DNA of 64,000 nucleotides from contig CAYUWM010000002.1 in assembly GCA_964448395.1 (NCBI GenBank), positions 7,915-71,914 on the forward strand. The letters are read 5' to 3'. This DNA is from CAYUWM01 sp964448395 (GTDB lineage: Bacteria > Chloroflexota > Dehalococcoidia > E44-bin15). Position 1 is the stretch's first letter; each line of letters opens with the position of its first letter. The notes below the pieces were generated by a model. The model was not told the origin of the DNA. It did no database searches and saw only the letters and a program-made list of their open reading frames with translations. This document shows, one piece after another, positions 9,673 through 18,956 of this stretch. The position numbers and the translations under genes were made by a program.

Positions 9673-10596
9673 ATGCTCGTTGAGGAAGAGCTGACCGCGA
9701 TAAAGCCGGAGGGTGACACGGCGCTCACCGTCGGCGTATTCGACGGGGTACATCGAGGTCACCAATCCCTGATTGCCAGGCTCAATCAGAAGGCTGCCGC
9801 AGAGGGTCTAGTCAGCACAGTGGTTACCTTCAAGCACCATCCCCGTCTGGTACTGAAGCCGCAGTCGCATATTACCCGCTTGACCAGTCTTCAAGAACGG
9901 ATTACACTTTTGGAAAGGGTTGGAGTGAGATACGTCGTACCTCTGTCATTCACCCCTGATCTGTCTCAACTGGGTGCCGGAGAGTTCGTCGCGCTGCTCA
10001 GCCGCCATCTGAGAATGAGGGCGCTGCTGATCGGCCCCGATTTCGCGCTGGGAAAGGGGAAACGGGGCGATGCTGAGGCGCTGGCAGCGCTGGGTGAGGA
10101 GTTGAATTTCACTGTTGAAGTGGCGCCGCCTATGGTGTTGAACGGTGAGGTTGTAAGCAGCACCGCAATCCGTAATGCGCTGGCTAAAGGCGATATTGGA
10201 AAGGCAAATGCATTTTTAGGACGGCACTTCTCGTTGACGGGTCAGGTATCCAGGGGCGATTCACGGGGTAAGACACTCGGGTTCCCAACCGCCAATATCG
10301 TCCCGCAGCATGGTCAGGCCCTGCCCGCCGATGGGGTTTACGCCGTCAGGGTTTATGTGGGTGATACCGCCTATAATGCAGTGGCAAATATCGGCCTGCG
10401 TCCCACGTTCGGCAGCGAGGAGCGCCTGCTGGAGACCTATTTGCTCGATTTCAACGGTGACCTGTACGGGCAGGAGATCAGGGTAGAGTTTATCGACCGG
10501 CTGCGGGACGAGATCAGGTTCCCCGATGCCGAGGAGTTGAAGATCCAGATGGCGAGGGATGTGGAACAGGCAGGGGAACTGCTGGGACAATCATGA
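9673..10596 (+). CDS. ribF: Bifunctional riboflavin kinase / FAD synthetase
   Basis: It converts riboflavin to FMN and then FAD. The N-terminal nucleotidyltransferase domain carries GVFDGVHRGHQ, and the C-terminal riboflavin kinase domain carries RGDSRGKTLGFPTANI. ATG 9673 is preferred because GGGGGA sits just upstream. Longer in-frame starts exist at 9625 and 9658, and the longest would overlap the REC-GAF gene. The length of about 307 residues is normal. It heads a housekeeping run with tyrS 26 bases downstream. Confidence 0.95.
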   Translation: MLVEEELTAIKPEGDTALTVGVFDGVHRGHQSLIARLNQKAAAEGLVSTVVTFKHHPRLVLKPQSHITRLTSLQERITLLERVGVRYVVPLSFTPDLSQLGAGEFVALLSRHLRMRALLIGPDFALGKGKRGDAEALAALGEELNFTVEVAPPMVLNGEVVSSTAIRNALAKGDIGKANAFLGRHFSLTGQVSRGDSRGKTLGFPTANIVPQHGQALPADGVYAVRVYVGDTAYNAVANIGLRPTFGSEERLLETYLLDFNGDLYGQEIRVEFIDRLRDEIRFPDAEELKIQMARDVEQAGELLGQS

Positions 10597-10622
10597 GAAA
10601 GAGGGGTTGAATCAAGGAAGCG

Positions 10623-12683
10623 ATGGTGACGAAACCTGACGTTGTGACCCGTAAGCGCCTCCTCAAGCGGGGGGTGTCCGATATCATAGTGGAAGAAGAA
10701 CTGATTAAACTTCTCGATTCGGGAAGGAGGCTGCGCCTCAAGCAGGGCTTCGATCCCAGCTGTCCCGACATCCACCTGGGGCACGTAGTCGGGCTGAGGA
10801 AGCTGCGCCAGTTCCAGGAACTGGGCCACGAGGTCATCCTCATCGTCGGGGACTGGACCGCCCAGATCGGTGATCCCAGCGGTGAATCGAAAACCCGCCC
10901 CATGCTGTCCGCAGCCCAGGTGCACGCCAACGCCGAGACCTACATGAAGCAGTTCTTCAAAGTCGTCGACCGCGATAAAACCAGGGTGGTATGGCAGAGC
11001 GAGTGGTTCGAGAAGTTCGACCTTTCCGATGTTATCGCGCTTGCCAGCAGGTTCACCGTCGCCCAGATGCTGCAGAGGGATGATTTCTCCAAGAGATACT
11101 CATCGGGTCAACCCATCGCCATAACCGAATTCCTCTACCCCCTGCTGCAGGCCTATGACTCGGTGGTTATCGAGGCCGACGTCGAGTTCGGGGGCACTGA
11201 CCAGATGTTCAACTGCCTGGTGGGGCGGGAACTCCAGGAGTACAAGGGATTGCCACCGCAGCAGGTCCTGCTGGTACCCCTGCTGGTGGGCACCGACGGC
11301 AGCATCAAGATGTCCAAAAGCCTGGACAACTACATCGCAATCGAGGACCCGCCAAACGACATGTACGGCAAGGTGCTCAGCATACCCGATAGGCTGATAA
11401 TGGACTACTTCGAGCTGCTGACCGATGTTTCAGACGAGGAGCTCACTATCTTCCGCGGGGCGCTGGAGAACGATTCGGTAAACCCCATGATACTGAAGAA
11501 GCGTCTTGCCCGCGAGCTGGTCTCTCAATTCCACAGCCACCAGGCAGCCCAGGCGGCGGAGCAACAGTTCGAGAAGGTGGTACAGCAGCGTGAAATGCCG
11601 GAGGACCTCGAAGAATGGCCTGTCTCTTTTGAGGATCTCAAGCTCAGATCGCTATATGAATCCAGTGAGGCCAAGAATATGGATGACCTGCAGGCCATAG
11701 GTGAATCCATCATGGCCCACATCGGCGACAAAAAGACGGGCGATGAGTATGTCAGCGTGACCATCCCGTTCCTGCTGACCGAGGCCAGGCTGGTTCTGAG
11801 CCGCAGCGAGGCCAAGCGCCTGCTATCGCAGGGAGCGGTGGAGGTGGACGGCGTAAAGATAACGGATGACATGGTCAGGATCAAGGACGGCAGCGTGATC
11901 AAGGTGGGGAAGCGCCGATTCAAGAAGATCGTCAATTCCGATGAGCAGCCAAAGAACAACGCCCATGCCGCACCCAGGGTTGAAGTGAAGCGGGAGGAAA
12001 CGCCAAAGAAAATCGAACCAATAGAGAGCGATGCTGCCCCGGCTGCAAAAGGCCAGAAGAGGGATATTGCGAAGTGGCTGGTCGATAACCGGATGGTCAG
12101 GAGCGCCAACGAGGTCAAGCGGCTTATTTCACAGGGCACCGTTCAGATAATACGCGAGAACGGAAGCAGGCAGGTTTTATCCGACAGCGAGGTCGCCATC
12201 CAGCCCGGCGATGTGGTTAAATTCGGCCAGCGCCGTTTCGCCAAAATAGTGGATCCCGAAGGCAGAGAGGCCTCGGATGCCGCTAATGATACTGGCGTTA
12301 AGGAGCATACAGGGGGAGCGCATCAGGAGGTATCCGATTTCCGCATCTCATTTGCCGAGCTGCAGGATGAGGCCATGCTGGCCGCCGCCAGGGAGTCCCG
12401 TGCCGGCGACCTGACGTCGTTGAAAGACCCCATCGCCGGCGAAGCCGATTATCTTGAGCGGAGCCTGTCGCCGCAATCCGTAGCGCTGACCGTCAACTTC
12501 ATCCTGTTCAAAACGGGGCTGGTGCTGACCCCCCGTGAGGTCAAGCGCCTCCTCTCTCAGGGAGCGGTTCAGATAGACGGGGAAGTGCTGATACAGGATA
12601 CGGCGATCATTGGGGACAACAGCATTATCACAGTAAGCGGCCGCGGTTCGGTAAGGATCGTCAACTCCGACAGGCGCATATGA
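10623..12683 (+). CDS. tyrS: Tyrosyl-tRNA synthetase with three S4 domains
   Basis: It charges tRNA-Tyr with tyrosine. The class I catalytic core shows a HIGH-type motif (DIHLGH, about residues 50-55) and KMSKS at about residue 229. The usual C-terminal S4 RNA-binding domain is at about 379-440 (SRSEAKRLLSQGAVEVDG). It is followed by two more S4-like units, at about 478-545 (NEVKRLISQGTVQI) and 618-686 (PREVKRLLSQGAVQIDG), separated by charged linkers. At 686 residues it is about 270 longer than usual bacterial TyrS. The frame is continuous, so the extension is real coding sequence. The core function is certain; the role of the extra domains is unknown. Confidence 0.95.
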   Translation: MVTKPDVVTRKRLLKRGVSDIIVEEELIKLLDSGRRLRLKQGFDPSCPDIHLGHVVGLRKLRQFQELGHEVILIVGDWTAQIGDPSGESKTRPMLSAAQVHANAETYMKQFFKVVDRDKTRVVWQSEWFEKFDLSDVIALASRFTVAQMLQRDDFSKRYSSGQPIAITEFLYPLLQAYDSVVIEADVEFGGTDQMFNCLVGRELQEYKGLPPQQVLLVPLLVGTDGSIKMSKSLDNYIAIEDPPNDMYGKVLSIPDRLIMDYFELLTDVSDEELTIFRGALENDSVNPMILKKRLARELVSQFHSHQAAQAAEQQFEKVVQQREMPEDLEEWPVSFEDLKLRSLYESSEAKNMDDLQAIGESIMAHIGDKKTGDEYVSVTIPFLLTEARLVLSRSEAKRLLSQGAVEVDGVKITDDMVRIKDGSVIKVGKRRFKKIVNSDEQPKNNAHAAPRVEVKREETPKKIEPIESDAAPAAKGQKRDIAKWLVDNRMVRSANEVKRLISQGTVQIIRENGSRQVLSDSEVAIQPGDVVKFGQRRFAKIVDPEGREASDAANDTGVKEHTGGAHQEVSDFRISFAELQDEAMLAAARESRAGDLTSLKDPIAGEADYLERSLSPQSVALTVNFILFKTGLVLTPREVKRLLSQGAVQIDGEVLIQDTAIIGDNSIITVSGRGSVRIVNSDRRI

Positions 12684-12750
12684 AGCGGCACAATATCGGC
12701 ACCCTTTCTGTAATTGCCATCTAGGCAAACCCGGGAATGCTGTTTCCTAC

Positions 12751-12779
12751 TTCCTAATGCCATGGATTAACGGTATAAT
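12751..12779 (+). promoter_or_regulatory. Predicted promoter of the aminotransferase-serA operon
   Basis: A consensus TATAAT (12774-12779) lies 32 bases upstream of the aminotransferase ATG. The -35 (TTCCTA, 12751-12756, 17-base spacer) is weak. It sits in the 115-base gap after tyrS. Confidence 0.5.
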
Positions 12780-12810
12780 ATCAGCGAACTATTGAATTAT
12801 GGAGGAAACC

Positions 12811-13908
12811 ATGGAGAAAAGCGTTCAGCTGCGTATTCCCGGCCCTACGCCTATACCCCAGGAAATACTGAATACCTTATCGCGGCAGATGATCAATCAC
12901 CGCGGCCCCGAGTTCGCGGAGATTATTAAGAGGATAACCGAGCTGCTCAAGGAGATGTTCCAGACCAAAGGGGACATCTTCCTGCTCACCTGCTCCGGTA
13001 CCGGGGGCATGGAGGCAGCTATCGTGAACACCCTCTCGCCCGGGGACAGGGTGCTATCGGCATCCAACGGGGCCTTCGGCGACCGGTTTGCCGATATAGC
13101 CGAGATGTTCGGCGCCCGGGTGGAGAGGCTCACCTTCGAGTGGGGAACAGCGGTCGACCCCGAGGAGGTGCGTAAATCCCTGTCGAACAACCCCGATGTC
13201 AAGGCGGTGCTGGTGACCCACAACGAGACCTCCACCGGCGTGACCAGCGATCTGGAAGCGATAAGCAAGGTGGTCAGAGAGCACGAGAAACTGCTCTTAG
13301 TGGACGCCATCAGCGGACTGGGTTCCATCGACCTGCCCACCGACAAGTGGGGCTGCGATGTAGTGATCACCGCCTCGCAGAAGGGTTGGATGGTCCCGCC
13401 CGGTCTGGCAATGGTCAGCGTGAGCCAGCGGGCATGGCAGGCTAACGCCCAGGCCAAGATGCCCAGATTCTACTGGGATTTCGCCAAGGCCAAGAAGTTC
13501 CTGGATAAAGGCCAGACCCCGTGGACCCCTTCCGTCTCTGCCATATACGCCCTGGATGTCGCGCTTGAGATGTTCAAACAGGAGGGGCTGAAAAACATCT
13601 TCGCCCGCCACAAGCTCCTGGGAGCGAAGTCGCGGCAGGCGATGAAAGAGCTGGGGCTGTCGCTGTTCCCCAGAGACGAGCGCTACGCCTCCAACACCAT
13701 TACCGCGGTCAGCGTCCCTGACGGGGTTGACGGCAAGAAGCTGCTCAAGATCCTGCGCGAGGAATACAACACCGTACTCTCCGGGGGGCAGCAGAAGCTG
13801 GACGGAAAGATCTTCCGCATCGGTCACCTGGGCTACGTGAGCGAGAGCGACATCAATATAACCGTAGAGGCGATAAAAGCGGCACTTCCCCAGGCGAGTT
13901 CCTCTTGA
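12811..13908 (+). CDS. Class V aminotransferase (serine/alanine-glyoxylate type)
   Basis: This PLP enzyme of about 365 residues belongs to the serine-pyruvate/alanine-glyoxylate aminotransferase family. The N terminus RIPGPTPIPQEI and the PLP-lysine context TASQKGWMVPPG are typical. ATG 12811 is chosen over ATG 12799 because GGAGGA lies directly before it. It stands two genes upstream of serA, so it may transaminate 3-phosphohydroxypyruvate or hydroxypyruvate in serine synthesis in place of SerC; that is inference from context. Confidence 0.88.
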   Translation: MEKSVQLRIPGPTPIPQEILNTLSRQMINHRGPEFAEIIKRITELLKEMFQTKGDIFLLTCSGTGGMEAAIVNTLSPGDRVLSASNGAFGDRFADIAEMFGARVERLTFEWGTAVDPEEVRKSLSNNPDVKAVLVTHNETSTGVTSDLEAISKVVREHEKLLLVDAISGLGSIDLPTDKWGCDVVITASQKGWMVPPGLAMVSVSQRAWQANAQAKMPRFYWDFAKAKKFLDKGQTPWTPSVSAIYALDVALEMFKQEGLKNIFARHKLLGAKSRQAMKELGLSLFPRDERYASNTITAVSVPDGVDGKKLLKILREEYNTVLSGGQQKLDGKIFRIGHLGYVSESDINITVEAIKAALPQASSS

Positions 13909-13931
13909 GGAAATGACCAGGAGGTGGTGAA

Positions 13932-14189
13932 ATGGAAGTAAAGGATATCGGGGTCGGCGCCCGGATGGGGATGCGGGGGCTGAAGTACAGGGGAATCATC
14001 GAGATCACCGAGGACCCAAAGAGCGGGGATTTCATCCTGATCATAGGCAATGGCCTGCGCGAGAAGTGGTACCGCAAGTGGCTCAAAGTTAACCTCCCCC
14101 GGGGAATGTGGCAGGTAACGTGCAAAAAGGAGGAGGTTCCTGAGGCGTTAAATAAATTCCTCGCCGAGAACATCCTCAATCAAGAATAA
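13932..14189 (+). CDS. Small conserved-looking protein of unknown function
   Basis: This 85-residue basic protein starts at ATG 13932 behind CAGGAGGTGG. It has no signal peptide or membrane helix. It is rich in Lys, Arg and Trp (for example REKWYRKWLKVN) and alternates short beta-like stretches. I do not recognise the family. Its place between the aminotransferase and serA, with short gaps on both sides, suggests cotranscription with the serine genes. Confidence 0.75.
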   Translation: MEVKDIGVGARMGMRGLKYRGIIEITEDPKSGDFILIIGNGLREKWYRKWLKVNLPRGMWQVTCKKEEVPEALNKFLAENILNQE

Positions 14190-14209
14190 GATATGATCGA
14201 AGGTGGTTT

Positions 14210-15796
14210 GTGAGCGATAGAATGAAGGTGTTGATAGCAGACCCCATCGCTGCAGAGGGAATCGAGGCGCTGCGGGACCATGCCGACGTGGACGTCAAGA
14301 CGGGGATGAGCCGAGATGAACTCATCGCCGTCATCGGCGATTACGATGCTCTGCTGGTGAGAAGCGAGACTAAGGTAACGGCGGAGGTCATCGCGGCCGG
14401 GAAAAAGCTCCAGATTATCGGGCGCGCCGGAGTGGGCGTGGATAATATCGATATAGAGGCGGCCACCGGGAAGGGCATAGTGGTGGTCAATGCCCCCGGG
14501 GGAAACACCACCTCCGCAGCGGAGCACACCATCGCCATGATGCTGGCCCTGGCGCGGCATATACCCCAGGCCAATGCCCGCCTCAAGGGAGGGGAGTGGC
14601 GCCGCGGTGACTTCATGGGCACGGAGCTGAGAAACAAGACCCTGGGCATCATCGGTCTGGGGAATGTGGGTTCCGAGGTGGCCCGCCGCGCCAGCGGGAT
14701 GGAGATGCGCCTCATCGCCTACGACCCGCTGGTATCTGCCGATTACGCCCGCAACATGGGGGTGGAGCTGGTATCACTGGAGGAACTGCTCAGAAAGGCG
14801 GATTTCATCACCCTGCACACCCCCCTCACCGACAAGACCAGGGGGCTCATCGGCGCCAAAGAACTGGCAAAGGTTAAGCCGACAGCGCGAATCATTAATT
14901 GCGCCCGCGGCGGCATCATCGACGAGGAGGCACTGTTCAACGCCGTGGAGGACGGCAAACTTGCGGGCGCAGCGGTCGACGTGTTCACCAAGGAACCGGC
15001 GAAGGACAATATACTGTTCAAATGCGACCGGATACTGGTCACCCCCCACCTAGCCGCCTCCACCACCGAGGCACAGGCAGGAGCGGCGATGGAGGTGGCG
15101 GAGCAGATTATAGATGTGCTCAATGGGAAGCCCGCCAGGACGGCACTGAACACCCCCATGATACCGCCGGAGACCCTGGCAGTCATCGGGCCGTTCCTCG
15201 GGGTTGCGCAGCAGGTGGGCCGCCTGCTGTACCAGCTGGGCGAGGGGCAGATGAGCGGCCTGACCATCAAATACGAGGGCGAGATCGCCGATCATGACAC
15301 CGCAGCGCTCAAGGCGGCGGTCGTCGGCGGCCTCATCGAATCCATCAGCGAGGAACGAGTTAACCTGGTCAACGCCAATATCATCGCTCAGCGGCGGGGG
15401 CTGAAGATAACCGAGCAGAAAAGTTCGAGCTGTGAGAACTACAGCAACCTCCTTACCTTAGAAGTGACCACCAGCGCCGGAACGGTCACCGTCAGCGGCA
15501 CGGTGATGAGGGGCGAACCCCATATCGTCAGGATCAACAGCTACTGGATCGATATCGTGCCACGGGGGGGCTACCTGCTGCTCAGCGACCACCGCGACCG
15601 CCCCGGCATGATCGGAGAGGTGGGTACCATACTGGGCGATGCCGATATAAATATCAGCTCCATGCTGCTGGGCCGCCTGGAGCCGCGAGGCCCGGCACTG
15701 ATGGTGCTGGAGCTGGATGAGCCGGTAAAAGACAAGACGCTGGAGAAACTCAAGGCGCTCCCCGAAGTGTACACCATGAAGCTGGTAAAGCTTTAA
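14210..15796 (+). CDS. serA: D-3-phosphoglycerate dehydrogenase
   Basis: It catalyses the first step of serine synthesis, oxidising 3-phosphoglycerate with NAD. The 528-residue length fits the long type: a substrate domain, a Rossmann domain with GIIGLGNVGSEVARRA, catalytic residues in NCARGGIIDEEAL and the His in LVTPHLAASTTEA, an intervening domain, and a C-terminal ACT domain (about 455-528, DRPGMIGEVG) expected to bind serine. The GTG start at 14210 follows AAGGTGG. An ATG at 14222 is an alternative. Confidence 0.96.
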   Translation: MSDRMKVLIADPIAAEGIEALRDHADVDVKTGMSRDELIAVIGDYDALLVRSETKVTAEVIAAGKKLQIIGRAGVGVDNIDIEAATGKGIVVVNAPGGNTTSAAEHTIAMMLALARHIPQANARLKGGEWRRGDFMGTELRNKTLGIIGLGNVGSEVARRASGMEMRLIAYDPLVSADYARNMGVELVSLEELLRKADFITLHTPLTDKTRGLIGAKELAKVKPTARIINCARGGIIDEEALFNAVEDGKLAGAAVDVFTKEPAKDNILFKCDRILVTPHLAASTTEAQAGAAMEVAEQIIDVLNGKPARTALNTPMIPPETLAVIGPFLGVAQQVGRLLYQLGEGQMSGLTIKYEGEIADHDTAALKAAVVGGLIESISEERVNLVNANIIAQRRGLKITEQKSSSCENYSNLLTLEVTTSAGTVTVSGTVMRGEPHIVRINSYWIDIVPRGGYLLLSDHRDRPGMIGEVGTILGDADINISSMLLGRLEPRGPALMVLELDEPVKDKTLEKLKALPEVYTMKLVKL

Positions 15797-15815
15797 TCCC
15801 GTTGAGGTTAGCGCC

Positions 15816-17831
15816 GTGCCGGATATAGAGCAGGCGAAAAAAAGGGCCGCCGAACTCCGCGAGGAGATCAACCGCCACAACCGTCTGTACCATGTGCTCG
15901 ACAGCCCGGAGATTTCCGATGCCGAGTACGATGCGTTGATGGCGGAGCTCAGGGGACTGGAGCAGGAATTCCCCGAGCTTATCACCCCCGAATCGCCGAC
16001 GCAGCGCGTCGGCGCGGCACCGGTGGAGGCCTTCGGCGTGGTGGAACACACCCGGCCCCTGTTGAGCCTGGCCAACGTCTTCTCCACCGACGAGCTCACG
16101 GCATGGCACAAGCGAACATCCAATTTGGTGCCGGGGCGCGACATGGACTTCGTCTGTGAGCTCAAGATGGACGGCCTGGCCGTAGCCCTGACATACATCG
16201 ACGGCCGTCTGGCCAGCGGCGCCACCCGCGGCGACGGCTACCGCGGCGAGGACATCACCCAGAACCTCAAGACCATCAGGAGCATACCCCTCACTGTTGC
16301 CCAGGACGCCCCACCCCGGTTCGAGGCTAGGGGCGAGGTGTTCCTCTCCAGGGCGGGGTTCGAGAGGCTCAACCGCGAGCGGGCGGAGGAGGGCCAGCCG
16401 CTGTTCGCCAACCCCCGCAACGCCGCCGCAGGCTCGCTGCGTCAGCTGGACCCCAGGGTGACCGCCAGACGCCCGCTGGACATCTACATCTACGCCCTGG
16501 GATACGCCGAAGGCGGCGGTCCAATGCCCGATACCCACTGGGAGACCATGGAATACCTCCAGTCGCTGGGGTTCAAGGTCAGCCCGTACAACGCCCGCGC
16601 CGCGACAATAGCCGATGCAGAGGAATACTATCGCAAATGGGTTAACCGACGGGAGAGCCTGGAGTTCGAGGCCGACGGCATCGTTATCAAGGTGAACTCG
16701 CTCTCGTTGCAGGGAGATCTGGGCACGGTGGGCCACGACCCGCGCTGGGCGGTGGCCTATAAATTCCCCGCGGTCCAGGCCACCACCAGGCTGCTCGATA
16801 TCGGGATCAGCGTGGGGCGCACCGGCAGCCTCAACCCCTATGCCGTCCTCGAGCCGGTATCCGTCGGCGGGGTCACCATCAGGCGGGCGGCGCTGCACAA
16901 CGAGGAGGACATCCGGCGCAAGGGCATCCGCATCGGCGACACGGTGATAATTCAGCGCGCCGGAGAGGTGATCCCCGAAGTAGTCAAGCCGGTGGAGTCC
17001 AAGCGCACCGGCGCGGAGAGAGAGTTCGAGATGCCGGCTCGCTGTCCCGTGTGCGGCGGCGAGGTGCTGAAACCCGAGGGAGAGGTGATGAGCTATTGCA
17101 CCAATGCCTCCTGCCCCGCCCGCATCGAGGAGCAGCTGGCCCACTTCGTCTCCCGCGGCGCCATGGACATCGACGGTGTCGGCGAGAAGCTGGCTACCTC
17201 GCTGCACCGGGCGGGGCTGATACAGAGCGTGGCCGACCTCTACCGCCTGCACCGGCACAGGGACGAACTGCTCCGGATGGAGGGCATGGGCGAGAAGAGC
17301 GTGCAGAACATACTCGATGCGATCGAGGGCAGCAAGCAGCGCCCGCTGGCAAGGGTGATCTTCGCCCTGGGTATCAGGCATGTGGGGCAGGAGATAGCGC
17401 AGATCCTAGCGGACAACTATGACAGCATCGACCAGCTGGCAAGTGCATCTCAAGAGGAGCTGGTCGCGATACCCGCCATCGGCCCCAAGATCGCCGAGAG
17501 CATCGTCGCCTTCTTCCGCCAGCAGGAGAACCGCGATACCATAGAGGGGCTCAGGGAGGCAGGGGTGAAACTGGAGGGCAAGGCTCAAAACAGGGGCGAC
17601 CTGCCCCTTTCCGGCAAGGAGTTCCTGCTCACCGGCAGGCTGGAGTCGCTTACCCGCGGCCAGGCCGAGGCCCGCATCAAGGAGCTGGGCGGCAGCGTCG
17701 GCTCCGGCGTCACCAAGAAGACCACCCACCTGGTGGTGGGCGCCGACCCCGGCTCCAAGCTGGAGAAGGCCCGCACCCAGGGGAACATAGAGGAGCTCAA
17801 CGAGGAGCAATTCCTCAAGATTATACAATAG
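15816..17831 (+). CDS. ligA: NAD-dependent DNA ligase
   Basis: It seals nicks in replication and repair using NAD. In order it shows the N-terminal Ia domain, the adenylation domain with the nucleophile Lys in CELKMDG (about residue 117), the OB fold, a four-Cys zinc finger (CPVCGG and CTNASCPA, about 410-435), helix-hairpin-helix repeats, and a C-terminal BRCT domain (about 590-671). The 671-residue length is standard. The start is GTG 15816, 19 bases after serA. Confidence 0.97.
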   Translation: MPDIEQAKKRAAELREEINRHNRLYHVLDSPEISDAEYDALMAELRGLEQEFPELITPESPTQRVGAAPVEAFGVVEHTRPLLSLANVFSTDELTAWHKRTSNLVPGRDMDFVCELKMDGLAVALTYIDGRLASGATRGDGYRGEDITQNLKTIRSIPLTVAQDAPPRFEARGEVFLSRAGFERLNRERAEEGQPLFANPRNAAAGSLRQLDPRVTARRPLDIYIYALGYAEGGGPMPDTHWETMEYLQSLGFKVSPYNARAATIADAEEYYRKWVNRRESLEFEADGIVIKVNSLSLQGDLGTVGHDPRWAVAYKFPAVQATTRLLDIGISVGRTGSLNPYAVLEPVSVGGVTIRRAALHNEEDIRRKGIRIGDTVIIQRAGEVIPEVVKPVESKRTGAEREFEMPARCPVCGGEVLKPEGEVMSYCTNASCPARIEEQLAHFVSRGAMDIDGVGEKLATSLHRAGLIQSVADLYRLHRHRDELLRMEGMGEKSVQNILDAIEGSKQRPLARVIFALGIRHVGQEIAQILADNYDSIDQLASASQEELVAIPAIGPKIAESIVAFFRQQENRDTIEGLREAGVKLEGKAQNRGDLPLSGKEFLLTGRLESLTRGQAEARIKELGGSVGSGVTKKTTHLVVGADPGSKLEKARTQGNIEELNEEQFLKIIQ

Positions 17832-17855
17832 CGATAGCGGAAAGGAGACCGTAGA

Positions 17856-18299
17856 TTGTCCAAGGTATTAATCGTTTTTCATTCGCTGACCGGTAACACG
17901 GAGGAGATGGCCCGGGCGGTGGCCGAAGGGGCACGCTCGGTGCCGGGCACCGAGGTTATCGTCAAAAAGGCCTTCGATGCCAGCGCCGATGACCTGCTGA
18001 ACGCCGATGTGGCGGTATTCGGCACATCCACAAACTTCGGCTACATATCCGGCGGCCTCAAGGACTTCTTCGACCGCAGCCTCATGATCTGCCAGGAGAA
18101 GTGCGCCGACAAGCCCTACTGCACCTTCACCAGCAGCGGTATGGGGAAGCGCAAGGCGCTGGACGTCCTCGACAGCATATGCGGCATGGGCTTCAAGATG
18201 AAGAAGGCGGACGAAGGTATCATGGCCCAGGGCAAGGCAACCCCCGAGACACTCGGCGAGCTGCGGGAGATGGGCAAGCGCATCGCCACCGCCGGTTAG
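17856..18299 (+). CDS. Flavodoxin-like protein
   Basis: This 147-residue flavodoxin-fold protein begins at TTG 17856 behind AAAGGAGACC. The FMN phosphate loop HSLTGNTEEMA is at residues 9-19, and the FGTSTNFGYISGGLKDFFDR segment is typical of flavodoxin/NADPH:FMN reductase-like proteins. It contains several Cys residues (MICQEKCADKPYC) that are unusual for a simple flavodoxin. It may carry electrons; its partner is unknown. Confidence 0.85.
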   Translation: MSKVLIVFHSLTGNTEEMARAVAEGARSVPGTEVIVKKAFDASADDLLNADVAVFGTSTNFGYISGGLKDFFDRSLMICQEKCADKPYCTFTSSGMGKRKALDVLDSICGMGFKMKKADEGIMAQGKATPETLGELREMGKRIATAG

Positions 18300-18329
18300 G
18301 TGAGGCTATCGATATCAAGAGTTGAAACG

Positions 18330-18896
18330 ATGAAACTGATCGTCGGGCTGGGCAACCCGGGGAAGGCCTATGCCGGCAACCGCCATAACGTGGGGTTCCG
18401 CTGCATCGACCGCCTCGCCGCAGAGCACCGCATCCCGGTCAGGGAGCGCAGGCTGAGGCTGAAGCCGATAAAGGCGGTGTTCGGCCGGGGCGAGGTCGCC
18501 GTCACGCCGGTGGTGCTGGCCAAGCCGCTAACGTTCATGAACCTCAGCGGCACAGCGGTGGCGCAGCTGGTGCGCCGCCTCGGCGTATCGCCCGATGACG
18601 TTATCGTGATTCACGATGACATGGACCTGCCATTGGGCAAGCTCCGCATCCGCCGCGGCGGCTCCGCCGGGGGACACAAGGGCGTAACGTCGGTCATCGA
18701 CTCGCTGGGCAGCGACGGGTTCATCCGCATCCGCATCGGCATCGGCCGACCCGACGGCGACGAGATTGCCCACGTGCTGGGCGACTTCACTGCGGAGGAG
18801 AAAAGCATGGTTACTGAAACCGTCGAGCGGGCCGCCGGGGCCGTAAGCTGCATCCTCGGCGACGGCATCGAGGCGGCGATGAACCGTTACAACTAG
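18330..18896 (+). CDS. pth: Peptidyl-tRNA hydrolase
   Basis: It releases peptides from prematurely dissociated peptidyl-tRNA. ATG 18330 is chosen because the family begins with KLIVGLGNPG; an upstream GTG at 18300 would add ten unrelated residues. The catalytic His lies in NRHNVGF, and HDDMDLPLGKLRI and GGSAGGHKG are also diagnostic. The length of 188 residues is normal. Confidence 0.96.
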   Translation: MKLIVGLGNPGKAYAGNRHNVGFRCIDRLAAEHRIPVRERRLRLKPIKAVFGRGEVAVTPVVLAKPLTFMNLSGTAVAQLVRRLGVSPDDVIVIHDDMDLPLGKLRIRRGGSAGGHKGVTSVIDSLGSDGFIRIRIGIGRPDGDEIAHVLGDFTAEEKSMVTETVERAAGAVSCILGDGIEAAMNRYN

Positions 18897-18914
18897 CGCC
18901 CGCTCTCGCCGCGG

Positions 18915-18944
18915 TTGCCCCGAAGCGCTCCGAAGGTGTATAAT
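18915..18944 (+). promoter_or_regulatory. Predicted promoter upstream of the LOG-like gene and eno
   Basis: TTGCCC (18915-18920), an 18-base spacer and a perfect TATAAT (18939-18944). The first in-frame ATG downstream is at 18957, so the mRNA would have almost no leader. Confidence 0.55.
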
Positions 18945-18956
18945 TATCTTCCCTTG

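Noticed and set aside
15750..17381. Long open frame of 543 codons on the minus strand
   Set aside because: It lies fully antisense to ligA, has a low-complexity His/Gly/Ala/Val/Leu-rich translation typical of shadows of GC-rich genes, and matches no family.
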